Part shown: positions 17,821-26,785 of the stretch, in pieces
How positions within the stretch are numbered: the stretch's first letter is position 1
Layout: every line of letters begins with the position of its first letter
DNA from: Acutalibacter sp.
GTDB lineage: Bacteria > Bacillota > Clostridia > Oscillospirales > Acutalibacteraceae
Reading direction: 5' to 3'
DNA: 64,000 nucleotides
Assembly: GCA_020025775.1 (NCBI GenBank)
Contig: JAHHRN010000001.1
Coordinates: 248,001-312,000, forward strand
Translations under genes and position numbers: made by a program
Notes under the pieces: model-generated
What the model was told of the DNA's origin: nothing
Database searches by the model: none
The model's input: only the letters and a program-made list of their open reading frames with translations

Positions 17821-18510
17821 TTGGCATATAGATAAATTTAGGGAAAAATTTGTATTTTTATACAATAGAAGCCGTAGGGGCGGATAATATCCGCCCGAAA
17901 ATAAAATTTCGCCCGCCTTTTTAAAGGCGGTGGGTTTTTAGGGCAACGCCCTAAAGCGCTTCCCGTAGGAAGCGAAATCTTATCCATAGAAGCGTATTTT
18001 TGAAAGTGAATTTGCGGTGATAACCGCAAAGAGAAAACTTTTTACAAGTAAAAAAGTTTTCTTATCACTGCTTCAAGTAAAGCAAGCGGGGGAACCCCTC
18101 ACAAGGGTTCCCCCGTCTTTACTTTTATAAATATTTTAGTCCGCTCTGCCCCTTCCTGTGTTTCCGGACGGGTGAGTATTCCGTACTCTGCGGCGCACGG
18201 CTCGGGACGCTGTCCCAAGACCCTGCCGTTTTTGAAAAAGAGGGCAAAACTTTTAACGAAAAGTCGCCTGCGCGAACTACGAGTAAAAAGTTTGTGCTAA
18301 CTTTCCCGTGCGTTAGCCGTCGCCCTGCGGCGACAAAAAGCGGGCAAAACTTTGGAGTGCGCTAAACGAGGGACAGAGACTTTTGCGGGCGGATAATATC
18401 CGCCCCTACGGGAAGATACCTTTTACGAAGATAAAATCCGTACTAGCTTTCCCGTGATTGGCAGGCGCGCCTCCACGCCTCCGTGCATTAGACGTCGCCA
18501 TGTCGTGGCT
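17821..18510. repeat. Intergenic repeat mosaic 3
   Basis: No gene between the convergent M23 and HD genes. Modules: forward REP-like copy 17873-17897; TAGGGC/GCGCTTCC block at about 17905-17978; AAACTTTTT-type hairpin at about 18028-18062; GGGGGAACCC/GGGTTCCCCC hairpin 18085-18115; GTCGCCCTGCGGCGAC at about 18318-18335; and reverse REP-like copy 18387-18411. The order closely matches mosaic 2, so the two gaps share a roughly 500-bp composite. Confidence 0.85.
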
Positions 18511-19095
18511 TTACGACAGTAAACCTTTTTGGTAGAGCTCTTCTACGGCGGATTCGATGACCGGGTATAATTCCGGAACGGTTTCTTTGGCAATCGCATT
18601 GCGCTTTAAAACCTGTGCTTTGCTCACCGTTCTTGTTTGCCAGGAGGCACCGTCGGTGAAATAATTCAAGAAAAGCGGCTGTAAGTGATCAATGGTTACA
18701 GCGTATTTTGCGTCTTCCGTCTCACATGCCGAAAATTCTTCCCACAAGGCTCTATATTCTTTTCCCTGCACTTCGGGAAGTAAACTCTCGACTTTACTTG
18801 CGGCGGCTTTTTCACGCGTTTCCTGCGTTTTTACAACATCTACATCGTAACACGGCGTGTCACCTGCATAAATTTCCACAAGGTCATGCACGAGGAGCAT
18901 TTTTACCGCGCGATCCACATTTATCTCGGGCTTGGCGTAGGGCGCGAGCGTCATCGCCATGAGAGCGCAGTGCCACGAATGTGCGGCATCATCCTCGCGG
19001 CGGCTTCGACCGATGACCCAGTTCTGGCGCAGGATGGTTTTCATTTTATCGGTTTCTTTCAGAAATTCAATACGCTGTTTTAAAGCTTCATCCAT
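18511..19095 (-). CDS. HD domain phosphohydrolase (YfbR/HDDC-like)
   Basis: Metal-dependent phosphohydrolase of the HD_3 type, probably a 5'-deoxynucleotidase or related nucleotide phosphatase (family knowledge; substrate not shown). 194 residues. HD motif residues: H in DDAAHSWHCALMA (about 40), HD in LLVHDLVEIYAGDTP (about 73), and a late D in VTIDHLQPL (about 136). Start ATG at 19095 with AAGGAAG upstream. It lies 15 bp after glycerate kinase on the same strand, so the two share a transcript; no functional link is evident. Confidence 0.85.
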   Translation of the reverse strand: MDEALKQRIEFLKETDKMKTILRQNWVIGRSRREDDAAHSWHCALMAMTLAPYAKPEINVDRAVKMLLVHDLVEIYAGDTPCYDVDVVKTQETREKAAASKVESLLPEVQGKEYRALWEEFSACETEDAKYAVTIDHLQPLFLNYFTDGASWQTRTVSKAQVLKRNAIAKETVPELYPVIESAVEELYQKGLLS

Positions 19096-19110
19096 GAAAC
19101 ATTCTTCCTT

Positions 19111-20226
19111 TTATAAAAGACTTTCCGCCGCCGCGGTTAAAAGCGCCGGCGCGTTTTGTATAGCTTGTTCTACGGGCATTTCGGGTGTTTTTAAAGCGAT
19201 TGCCTTAAAAAATCCGAGGGCGGATGCGTTAAAATCCGATTCCACTGCACCGCTTACCAGTACACAGGGCACACGATAACGATTGGCGAGTGCGGCGATG
19301 CGCACAGGGAGCTTGCCGAGCGCGGTCTGGCTGTCGGTTTTTCCCTCGCCGGTAATCACAAGGTCGGCGGTTCGCATTTTTTCTTCTAAGCCGTAGATTT
19401 TGGAGAGGAGCGAAAAACAGTCGAGCCGTTCTCCGCCGAATGCCGCGTAAAGACCGCCCAAAAGTCCGCCTGCCGCGCCTGCACCTTCCAAATCGGCGAT
19501 TTCGCGCCCGAAGCTTTGCCGATAAACGGTGGCGAGATTTTGTAGACCTCTGTCTAAAAGAGATACATCCTGTTCTGTTGCACCTTTTTGCGGCGCAAAG
19601 ACGAAGGCGGCACCTGCTTTTCCGTAAAATGGACTTTTTACATCCGCGGCAAAATAAAATTTTACTGATTTTAAGGTTTCAAAACCGTCGGGAATCTCTA
19701 AAACCGAAACTTTTTGCATGGCTTCTCCACTCGGTCTTAGCTTTAGATGATTTTTATCTAAAAATTGTACACCGAGCGCAGAAAGCGCACCCATACCGCC
19801 GTCTGTGGTGGCGGTTCCACCCAAAGTTAAGACGATTTTTTCAGCACCTTTTCGGAAAACAGCATCGAAAATCAATTCTCCGACGCCGTAGGTCGAGGCG
19901 GCTTTCGTGTTTAGATGATTTTTATCTAAGCCCTCGATACCACATGCCTGCGCGGATTCTATAAGTGCCGTTTTTTCTTCTTCAAAATAAAGATATTCCG
20001 CCGCTTTCGGCGCACCGTAGGCATTTTGTACCGGGATTGTTTCGGGGGTCTTTTGCAGAGCCTTTGAAAAATAGCGCAGTGTTCCCTCACCGCCGTCCGC
20101 AAGGGGCAGAGAAAGCACCTCGGCTCGCGGATTTGCCTTTAAAATGCCACTCTTCAAAAAGGCACAAACTTCCTCAGCGGGAAGACAGCCTTTAAAAGAA
20201 TCGGGGCAGAGTAAAATGCGCTGCAT
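19111..20226 (-). CDS. Glycerate kinase (GarK/GlxK family)
   Basis: Phosphorylates D-glycerate to 2- or 3-phosphoglycerate, feeding glycolysis. 371 residues, usual length. Family blocks: CPDSFKGCLPAEEV at the N-terminus, LPLADGGEGTL (about 41-51), LTLGGTATTDGGMGALSALG (about 133-152) and DLVITGEGKTDSQTALGKLP (about 283-302). The start codon is preceded by AAAGGAG. It opens a two-gene unit with the HD phosphohydrolase; a strong inverted repeat upstream separates it from mfd. Confidence 0.93.
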   Translation of the reverse strand: MQRILLCPDSFKGCLPAEEVCAFLKSGILKANPRAEVLSLPLADGGEGTLRYFSKALQKTPETIPVQNAYGAPKAAEYLYFEEEKTALIESAQACGIEGLDKNHLNTKAASTYGVGELIFDAVFRKGAEKIVLTLGGTATTDGGMGALSALGVQFLDKNHLKLRPSGEAMQKVSVLEIPDGFETLKSVKFYFAADVKSPFYGKAGAAFVFAPQKGATEQDVSLLDRGLQNLATVYRQSFGREIADLEGAGAAGGLLGGLYAAFGGERLDCFSLLSKIYGLEEKMRTADLVITGEGKTDSQTALGKLPVRIAALANRYRVPCVLVSGAVESDFNASALGFFKAIALKTPEMPVEQAIQNAPALLTAAAESLL

Positions 20227-20293
20227 GAAGAACTCCTTTCGATAAACTGTCGAAAACTTTTGGTTTACAAACCTTGATTTTATAAGACTTTAG

Positions 20294-20335
20294 AAAAGTT
20301 TTGAACAATATAAACACGCCATGTTCAAAACTTTT
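20294..20335. terminator. Terminator-like inverted repeat between mfd and glycerate kinase
   Basis: Perfect 13-bp arms AAAAGTTTTGAAC (20294-20306) and GTTCAAAACTTTT (20323-20335). It follows the mfd stop on the minus strand. Symmetric A/T tracts allow function in either direction. Confidence 0.7.
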
Positions 20336-20397
20336 TGACAATTTGAACCTTGTATTTTTTGCTCGATTTTTAAAAAATTATGGCGATTTTTCTGCGC

Positions 20398-23300
20398 TTA
20401 CATCGGCGCAATATAGCCGAAAATTTCGCGAAGCGCATCGAGCGGGGTTTGGTTCGGCGCAATCTTTACGCTGATGCACTTTTTACCGTAATCGGTAATG
20501 GAAACTCTGCCGCGCATAGCACCAGAGAGAAGCAAAACGAGCGAGGTTTCGATTTCGTGGACATAGAGAATAATCGTCTGTGCCTTTTGCCCGATTTCGT
20601 AAATGCCCTTTTGCGAAGCCGTGTTGCGCAGCAGAGAAATATCCACAAGTCCGTTGACGGACGGCGGAATTGCACCGAAACGGTCGCGCATTTCATCGCG
20701 TACATCGGCGGCATCCTCGGCGTTACGCACATCCGCAATGCGGCGGTAAATGAGCAGTCGCTGAGACAAATCTTTGATATAATTTTCGGGAATGTGCGCG
20801 TCGATTTGCATGTCGATAAGACAATCTTTTTGACGGTGCACATTTTTTTCGCCCTTTTCCTCGGAAACGGCTTCTTCCAAAAGCTGTAAATACATATCGT
20901 AACCGACGGCTTCCATGTGGCCGTGCTGTTGTGCACCGAGCACGTTGCCGGCACCGCGGATTTCAAGGTCGCGCATCGCAATCTTAAAGCCCGAGCCAAA
21001 TTCTGTGTATTCACGAATGGCAGAAAGGCGGTGGGAAGCGATTTCGGAAATCGCCTTGTCGCGCGTAAAGGTGAGATAAGCGCTGGCACGGCGTGTGCTT
21101 CGACCGACACGACCGCGAATCTGGTGGAGCTGCGCTAGACCCAAACGGTCGGCATCCTCAATAATTAAGGTGTTGCAGTTCGGCACGTCTACACCCGTTT
21201 CGATAATCGTGGTGCAAACGAGAATATCAATATCGCCCTCCAAAAGACGGCGCCAAATGTCGCTGAGCTTTTCTTCGGGCATCTTGCCGTGGGCAACAGC
21301 GACCCTTGCATCGGGTAAAAACGAGCGAATTTCCTGCGCGCGCTTGTCAATGGTGTCCACACGATTGTGTAAAAAGTAAACCTGACCGCCGCGGCGCAAT
21401 TCCTTTTCCATCGCCTGCATCAAAACGTGCATATCGTATTCTAAAACATAGGTCTGTACGGGGAAGCGGTCTTGTGGTGCTTCCTCCAAAACGGACATAT
21501 CGCGGATGCCCGTCATCGCCATGTTGAGGGTTCTGGGAATCGGCGTTGCAGAGAGCGTTAAAACGTCTACGTGCGGGAAAAGCTCCTTGAGTTTTTCCTT
21601 TTGCGCCACGCCGAAGCGCTGTTCCTCGTCGACAATTAAAAGCCCGAGGTCACGGAACTCGACATCCTTGGAAACAAGACGGTGCGTGCCGATGATAAAA
21701 TCAATGTTGCCGCGCTTCAAATCCGCGAGGATTTTCGTCTGCTGGTTTGCCGTGCGAAAACGGGAAATCATTTCAATATTGACGGGGAAATTTTCAAAAC
21801 GGCTTAAAACCGTGCGGTAGTGCTGGAGTGCCAAAATCGTGGTCGGCACGAGGAGCGCGCACTGCTTGCCGTCGGCAATACATTTGAATGCCGCACGAAG
21901 CGCTACTTCGGTTTTGCCGAAGCCAACGTCGCCGCAAAGCAGGCGGTCCATGGGATAGGGCTTTTCCATATCGCCCTTGATTTCGTCAATCGCGCGAAGC
22001 TGGTCGGCGGTTTCATCATAGGGGAAGCGGCGTTCAAAGTCGTTTTGCATATCCATATCGGGCGAGAACGCATAGCCCTCTACACTTTTTCTTTTGGCAT
22101 AGAGCTTCACGAGCTGATCTGCCATATCTTTGACCGCCTTGCGGACCTTGGAACGGGTTTTCTCCCAGTCCGCGCCGCCCATGCGGTTGAGCTTGACGGT
22201 TCTGCCCGTTTCCTCGTGCGGGCCGATATATTTAGAAACCAAATCCAGCTGTGTAACGGGGACGTAAAGCACATCGCCCTTGGCATAGCGGATTTTCAAA
22301 TAGTCTTTTGTGATTTTGCCGACCTCTAATTTCTGCACGCCGTCGAAAATACCAATACCGTGGGCGGAGTGTACCACATAATCGCCCTTGTTTAAATCGT
22401 CTAAGGAGTGCAGACCCTGCCCTTTTTTGAAGCGGGCGGCGGGGTGACGGCGTTTGGATTGGAGTGCCGCTCTGCCATAGGCAAAGAGGTAGAATTTTTC
22501 ATGCGGATATGAAAATCCGTAGGAAAGCGTGCCGGCGAGTACGGATACCGCGCCTTTGGGGAATTCGGCAGGGAGTTCTTTAAAATAAGTGGCAGGAATG
22601 TCTCGCTCCTCGAGGTCGCCTTGCAATGCGCGTGCGGTTTTTTCTGTACCCGCCAAAACCACAATGGTGCTGTCTTTACTGCGCATCGGTTCAAGGTCTT
22701 CTAAGAGCGTAGAAAGCTGACCGTTCCAACCCGATTGCTGGGTTGCGGTGAACGGAATCAGTTCTTTTACGGGGGTGTCAAAGCTGCCACGCGCGAAGTT
22801 ATCGAGATAAATTGCACCTTTGCTTTCATAATAAGAAAACAGCTGCGCAAGTGTTAGACAAAAATCATCTAAGCCTTTGCAGAGGTCGCCCTCTTCATAT
22901 AAGGCTTTGATTTCTTCGTTCAAAAGCTTTTGGGAGGCCGTGCCTCTCTCCTTGCAGTTGCCGCTTTCGCCGACGAAAAAGAGACTGCCTTCTTTGAGGT
23001 AATCGAAAATCGTCGCCATTTTGTCGTAGCAAAGGGGCATGTATTTGTCTGCGGAGCTTAATTTTACGCCGTTTTTGAGGCGGTCTATATCTGCATAAAG
23101 CGCTTCCTTCTGCTTGGCGGCGTATTTGCCGCGCAGGGATTTGGCGAGCTCTTCGATTTTTTCGCAAAGTGCCTTGTCATCGGAAAAAAGAATTTCCGTG
23201 GAGGGCGTTAAGGAGAAGGCGTCGAGCTTTTCGGTGCGGCGCTGAGAACGCAAATCAAAATACGACATGGAATCGACCTCGTCGCCGAAAAGTTCAATAC

Positions 23301-23877
23301 GAATCGGGGATTCACAGTCGGGCGAAAACAGGTCGATGATACCGCCGCGCATGGAAAATTGCCCCACACCTTCGACCATTTCCGCACGGGTGTAGCCGTT
23401 GGCGAGAAGGGTGTCTAAAAAGGCGGAGGTTTCGAGGATTTCCCCTGTTTTTACGGTGAGCGAATGACTTTCGAGGGCTTCGGGCGGCAGAGTTCTCTGC
23501 ATCGCCGCCGAAACGGAACAGGCGACCACTTGCACCGAGCCGTCAAGCATGGCGGTGAGTGCCTTTAAGCGGCGCTGTTCATATTCGTGGGAACGACTTT
23601 CGGTTTCGGTGTGAAACGCGAAGGAACGCTCCGGATACAGCAATGCCGAAACGCCGAAGGATTCGAGGTCGGCGCAGAGCTTTACGGCGGAGGCCTCATC
23701 GGGCAAAAGCACAAGCGCGGTTTTTTCTAAATGGGTCGAAAGCGCATAAACCAGGTGTGCCCGGTGAATGGCGGAAAGTCCTAAAACGCCGAGCGGCGTT
23801 CTGCCCTTTTCTACGGCAGAGCGCAGGTCGTTATATTCGGGGGAAGCGTTTAAAATATCGGAAAAAGCGGTTTGCAT
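20398..23877 (-). CDS. mfd: Transcription-repair coupling factor Mfd
   Basis: DNA translocase that removes RNA polymerase stalled at lesions and recruits UvrA. About 1159 residues. Order: N-terminal UvrB-like module, CarD-like RNA polymerase interaction domain (GDYVVHSAHGIGIFDGVQ, about 495-560), helicase motifs (GDVGFGKTEVALRAAF Walker A; DEEQRFGVAQKEKL Walker B; SATPIPRTL motif III; QIRGRVGRS motif VI) and the C-terminal TRCF domain. An ATG at 23883 abuts AAAGGAG with no spacer, so the ATG two codons on, at 23877, with a 6-bp spacer, is the better start. Pth lies 34 bp upstream, the usual Firmicute pth-mfd neighbourhood. Confidence 0.96.
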   Translation of the reverse strand: MQTAFSDILNASPEYNDLRSAVEKGRTPLGVLGLSAIHRAHLVYALSTHLEKTALVLLPDEASAVKLCADLESFGVSALLYPERSFAFHTETESRSHEYEQRRLKALTAMLDGSVQVVACSVSAAMQRTLPPEALESHSLTVKTGEILETSAFLDTLLANGYTRAEMVEGVGQFSMRGGIIDLFSPDCESPIRIELFGDEVDSMSYFDLRSQRRTEKLDAFSLTPSTEILFSDDKALCEKIEELAKSLRGKYAAKQKEALYADIDRLKNGVKLSSADKYMPLCYDKMATIFDYLKEGSLFFVGESGNCKERGTASQKLLNEEIKALYEEGDLCKGLDDFCLTLAQLFSYYESKGAIYLDNFARGSFDTPVKELIPFTATQQSGWNGQLSTLLEDLEPMRSKDSTIVVLAGTEKTARALQGDLEERDIPATYFKELPAEFPKGAVSVLAGTLSYGFSYPHEKFYLFAYGRAALQSKRRHPAARFKKGQGLHSLDDLNKGDYVVHSAHGIGIFDGVQKLEVGKITKDYLKIRYAKGDVLYVPVTQLDLVSKYIGPHEETGRTVKLNRMGGADWEKTRSKVRKAVKDMADQLVKLYAKRKSVEGYAFSPDMDMQNDFERRFPYDETADQLRAIDEIKGDMEKPYPMDRLLCGDVGFGKTEVALRAAFKCIADGKQCALLVPTTILALQHYRTVLSRFENFPVNIEMISRFRTANQQTKILADLKRGNIDFIIGTHRLVSKDVEFRDLGLLIVDEEQRFGVAQKEKLKELFPHVDVLTLSATPIPRTLNMAMTGIRDMSVLEEAPQDRFPVQTYVLEYDMHVLMQAMEKELRRGGQVYFLHNRVDTIDKRAQEIRSFLPDARVAVAHGKMPEEKLSDIWRRLLEGDIDILVCTTIIETGVDVPNCNTLIIEDADRLGLAQLHQIRGRVGRSTRRASAYLTFTRDKAISEIASHRLSAIREYTEFGSGFKIAMRDLEIRGAGNVLGAQQHGHMEAVGYDMYLQLLEEAVSEEKGEKNVHRQKDCLIDMQIDAHIPENYIKDLSQRLLIYRRIADVRNAEDAADVRDEMRDRFGAIPPSVNGLVDISLLRNTASQKGIYEIGQKAQTIILYVHEIETSLVLLLSGAMRGRVSITDYGKKCISVKIAPNQTPLDALREIFGYIAPM

Positions 23878-23917
23878 AGCCATCTCCTTTGAAAATTGCG
23901 AAACTGTAAAATAAAAA

Positions 23918-24523
23918 TCAGGAATTGTAGCGGTTCATGGCTTCGTCTACCTTGCCGTCTAAGATGAGGCGAACGGCGGCGCAGGCGTTGTCGAGGGCTT
24001 CGTTTAAGGCGATATCCTCCTGCTTTGTGAAGTTCGAGAGCACCCAGTCGGCTAAATCGTAATCGGGATGCGGCTTTTTGCCGACACCGATTTTAATACG
24101 CGGAAAATCCGAGGAACCAAGGCACGAAACGATGCTCTTAATGCCGTTGTGCCCGCCGTGGGAGCCTTTGCGGCGAATGCGGAGTTTGCCGACATCTAAA
24201 GAAATATCATCAAAGAAAATGAGGATGCGCTCGGGCGGAATTTTATAGAAGGCGGCTGCCTCTTGAATCGCTTCGCCGCTTAAATTCATATAGGTCTGTG
24301 GCTTTAAAATGATGCAGCGATGTCCGCCGATACGGGCATCGGCAAACATGGATTTGAATTTTAATCGGTTCGGGGTGAACCCTTCTTTTTCTGCCAGCTT
24401 ATCCACGCACAAAAAGCCCGAATTATGTCTTGTGTGCTCGTACTTTTTATCGGGATTTCCGAGCCCTGCAAGGATAAATTCAGGTGCGCCGACAGCCGCA
24501 TTGGTTTCTTTAAAGGATGACAT
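23918..24523 (-). CDS. pth: Peptidyl-tRNA hydrolase
   Basis: Recycles peptidyl-tRNA released from stalled ribosomes. 201 residues, including about 15 extra at the N-terminus (before PEFILAGLGNPDKKY) compared with typical family members. Catalytic His in YEHTRHNSGFLCVD; tRNA/substrate residues in MNLSGEAIQEAA and the C-terminal GGHNGIKSI and RIKIGVGKK blocks. AAGGAG lies before ATG 24523, supporting the longer start. Next downstream on the same strand is mfd. Confidence 0.96.
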   Translation of the reverse strand: MSSFKETNAAVGAPEFILAGLGNPDKKYEHTRHNSGFLCVDKLAEKEGFTPNRLKFKSMFADARIGGHRCIILKPQTYMNLSGEAIQEAAAFYKIPPERILIFFDDISLDVGKLRIRRKGSHGGHNGIKSIVSCLGSSDFPRIKIGVGKKPHPDYDLADWVLSNFTKQEDIALNEALDNACAAVRLILDGKVDEAMNRYNS

Positions 24524-24560
24524 TCTTAAAACTCCTTCTGTTCGGCTATTCTAATTTTAT

Positions 24561-24580
24561 ATAGTTATAAATTATCTATT
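24561..24580. repeat. AT-rich dyad in the pth upstream gap
   Basis: ATAGTTATAAATTATCTATT. Read on the minus strand it has the same orientation relative to the preceding GlmU-like gene as the other copies (see findings). Confidence 0.4.
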
Positions 24581-24584
24581 TTGT

Positions 24585-24633
24585 AAAACGGAGTTGAAAG
24601 CTTATGGGAATGTTCAGCTAACAACCCCGTTTT
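24585..24633 (-). terminator. Possible terminator after the GlmU-like gene
   Basis: Imperfect arms AAAACGG-GTTG (from 24585) and CAAC-CCGTTTT (to 24633) with a long loop; weak call. Confidence 0.4.
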
Positions 24634-24662
24634 AAAAAAGCAAAATTGAAATTTTAGAGATT

Positions 24663-25835
24663 TTATTTTTCTCTATTTTCGGTTTCGTCCGAAAACTTTA
24701 AATCGTTTTGTAAAATATCTCTTTTTACAACGGTACCGGCGGGAATATGCACGTCGTCGCCGATGACAACCGGCGTCAAAAAGCTGACGTTATTTTCGAT
24801 AAAGGCATTTTCACCGATTTGTGTACCGGGTCGAATGTGCACAAACGGTCCGACAAAGGCGCCGTCCTTTACGGTGGCACTGCAACAGGAAACGTTGTTT
24901 AAATGCACGTTGTCGCCGATGACACTGTCTTCTATAATGGTATTCGGGCCGAGGATACAGCGATGCCCGATTTTTACATTGCCGCGAAGAATCGTGCCGG
25001 GCAAAATCGTGGTATCAATGCCTATAGAAACCTCGGGGTCGATGAGGATACCGTCTGCACAGCGAATGTTAATGCCCGATTCGATGTGCCGCTCGATTTC
25101 CCGGTGCCGTGCCAAGCGGTTCAGCTCATAAAGCTGACTGCGGTCATTTGCACCGAGTACCACGTCGGGATTTGCGGCAACCACGGTGTCCGCCTTGCCA
25201 CCCTGTTTAATTATATTTGTAATGGCGTCTACCAAATTGTATTCGCCGTTTGGTCTGGGTTTTAAATTTTGCACGGCAGAAAGGAGCACCGAGGCTTTAA
25301 ACCAGTAAGTGCCGGCGCTGATTTCTTTAATGCGTTTGATTTGGCTGGAGGCATCACGCTCTTCGACAATGCCCTTAAAGGTGCTGTCGGAGTAATTTCG
25401 CAAGATTCTGCCATAGCCAAAGGGATTTTCAAGGCGTGCACTGATGACGGTGACGTCGTTGCCTGCCTGCATATGGGTCAAAAGCGCATTGCGAATGGTG
25501 CCGGCATCCATGAACGGCATATCTCCGTTTAAAACAAGAATGTGGTCATTTATGTTCTTTTTTACGAATTCTTCTGCTTGTAAAATGGCATGCGCCGTGC
25601 CCGAACGGATGGTTTGCTCATAGATGGCGCAGTCGGTTTTGGCGAACTGTGCAACGGGATTCTTTCGGTCTGCAACAACCATGGCGATTTTCTGAATTCC
25701 GCTTTTCTGTACAGCCGACAAGACCCATGAAACCATGGGCTTAGAAAGGACCTTCAGCATCACATAGGGAATGGTGGTTTTCATTCTGGCTCCATCGCCT
25801 GCCGCCAAAATAACGGCACTGCAATTCGTCATCAT
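24663..25835 (-). CDS. GlmU-like nucleotidyltransferase/hexapeptide protein lacking acetyltransferase core
   Basis: Looks like bifunctional GlmU (GlcN-1-P acetyltransferase / GlcNAc-1-P uridylyltransferase) but has 390 residues instead of about 456. N-terminal Rossmann part: LAAGDGARM with the key Arg, SGTAHAI, NGDMPFMD and IVEERDAS are conserved. The essential lysine of LPKVLH (E. coli K25) is Tyr here (IPYVML), and the NTG asparagine (N169) is Ala (SAGTY). The left-handed helix passes from RPGTQIGENA straight to FIENNVSFLTPVVIGDD. The block that normally holds the acetyltransferase active site (NFVEIKK, HLTYLGDA, NIGAGT) is absent. It sits next to pth, the classical glmU neighbourhood. Either a paralogue with another sugar-nucleotide role or a diverging GlmU; function unproven. 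GGAGG lies 8 bp before ATG 25835. Confidence 0.85.
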   Translation of the reverse strand: MMTNCSAVILAAGDGARMKTTIPYVMLKVLSKPMVSWVLSAVQKSGIQKIAMVVADRKNPVAQFAKTDCAIYEQTIRSGTAHAILQAEEFVKKNINDHILVLNGDMPFMDAGTIRNALLTHMQAGNDVTVISARLENPFGYGRILRNYSDSTFKGIVEERDASSQIKRIKEISAGTYWFKASVLLSAVQNLKPRPNGEYNLVDAITNIIKQGGKADTVVAANPDVVLGANDRSQLYELNRLARHREIERHIESGINIRCADGILIDPEVSIGIDTTILPGTILRGNVKIGHRCILGPNTIIEDSVIGDNVHLNNVSCCSATVKDGAFVGPFVHIRPGTQIGENAFIENNVSFLTPVVIGDDVHIPAGTVVKRDILQNDLKFSDETENREK

Positions 25836-25890
25836 ACTGCATACCTCCGTTTTCTATTCAATTTATTTTAATTTGCCTGTTTTTAGCAAG

Positions 25891-26085
25891 TTAATTTTGC
25901 TTTTGTACGACCTTGTATTCATCGTAAGGATTAAAATACGGGCAGCTCCAAGTCGAATAGGACAGGAAATTCTGCATTTCATCCTCATCTAAATCAATCG
26001 CGCAAAAATACTGTTCGCACTCCTCATCGTAATCGTAATATGCGCAAAAATCACAACGGGAGGCGGGTGCTTTATTTTGTTCCAT
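25891..26085 (-). CDS. Small Cys-rich protein (DUF6472-like)
   Basis: 64 residues with the pattern CDFCAYYDYDEECEQYFC near the N-terminus and a later SCPYF: five cysteines that could bind a metal (inference). Very acidic. It resembles the clostridial family I remember as DUF6472; function unknown. The ATG (26085) lies inside the 3' end of the cyclase gene (14-bp overlap) behind GGAGCGGAG, so translation is coupled. It is the last gene of the six-gene operon that starts with the ATP-grasp gene. Confidence 0.75.
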   Translation of the reverse strand: MEQNKAPASRCDFCAYYDYDEECEQYFCAIDLDEDEMQNFLSYSTWSCPYFNPYDEYKVVQKQN

Positions 26086-26689
26086 GTTGTGCTCCGCTCC
26101 AAAAAATATAATCCGTAATTAAAACGGCTCTGGTAAATGCCGCATCGCCGCCGCCGATTTTAATGGGCGGGGCAAAGAGAAAATAGTTGCCGTCCTTCAC
26201 ATTTTCGAGATTTAAACCTTCTAAAAGTACCGTACCGCGATTGAGCAGAGCGCGATGCACACTGCCCGAGGCGTTTTCGGCTTCAATCGAAAGCCCGTCT
26301 GTGCCAATGAGACGGCAACCCAGTCGTAGCATGACTTCTGCGGCGGAATCGTGCAAAAAAGCTCTGCCATTTGATTTTAACAAAACACGTTCGGCGCCGC
26401 TGGGGTAGTTGCGCTCCATAAAATCGCCCGTTATAAGTCCGGCGGGAACAGAGAGCACGGTGCAAGGACCGATACAGCTGTCTAAGGGTACAGAAGCCAC
26501 ATCCGCGCCGTCGGAAAAGACGTGCAGGGGTGCATCAATGTGTGTACCGTTATGTAAACCGGCATAGAGCGCACTGACATTATAAAGTGCACCGTCCGAA
26601 AGCGAGGTCATTGGTGCCAGCTCCGGTACGGGGTCGTTTGGATAGACCTCCGCGGTCAAAAGGTCGTTGGAAATGTCTATAATTTGCAC
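26072..26689 (-). CDS. Cyclase family metal-dependent hydrolase (kynurenine formamidase-like)
   Basis: 205 residues. The family signature HNGTHIDAPLHVF (HxGTHxDxPxH), which binds zinc or manganese, is at about residues 46-58, with the later GTDGLSIE and RGTVLLEGLNLENVKDG blocks. Family members hydrolyse N-formylkynurenine or cyclic amides/lactones; the substrate here is not known. GTG start at 26689 behind a GGGGG stretch. Gap of 96 bp from the phosphatase gene, containing one AT-rich post-stop dyad but no clear terminator, so it is probably still in the ATP-grasp operon. Confidence 0.82.
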   Translation of the reverse strand: MQIIDISNDLLTAEVYPNDPVPELAPMTSLSDGALYNVSALYAGLHNGTHIDAPLHVFSDGADVASVPLDSCIGPCTVLSVPAGLITGDFMERNYPSGAERVLLKSNGRAFLHDSAAEVMLRLGCRLIGTDGLSIEAENASGSVHRALLNRGTVLLEGLNLENVKDGNYFLFAPPIKIGGGDAAFTRAVLITDYIFWSGAQHGTK

Positions 26690-26764
26690 AGCGTTCGCCC
26701 CCTTTTTTTAAGAAAGCCTGCAAAAATCTGCGAACTTTTTCAGCGTTTGTAAATGGGATTTTTT

Positions 26765-26785
26765 AAATAGTTAAAATTTATCTAT
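26765..26785. repeat. AT-rich dyad directly after the phosphatase stop codon
   Basis: Nearly perfect dyad AAATAG-TTAAAATTTAT-CTATTT overlapping the stop codon; on the minus strand it reads TAGATAAATTTTAACTA, the best example of the set. Confidence 0.45.
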
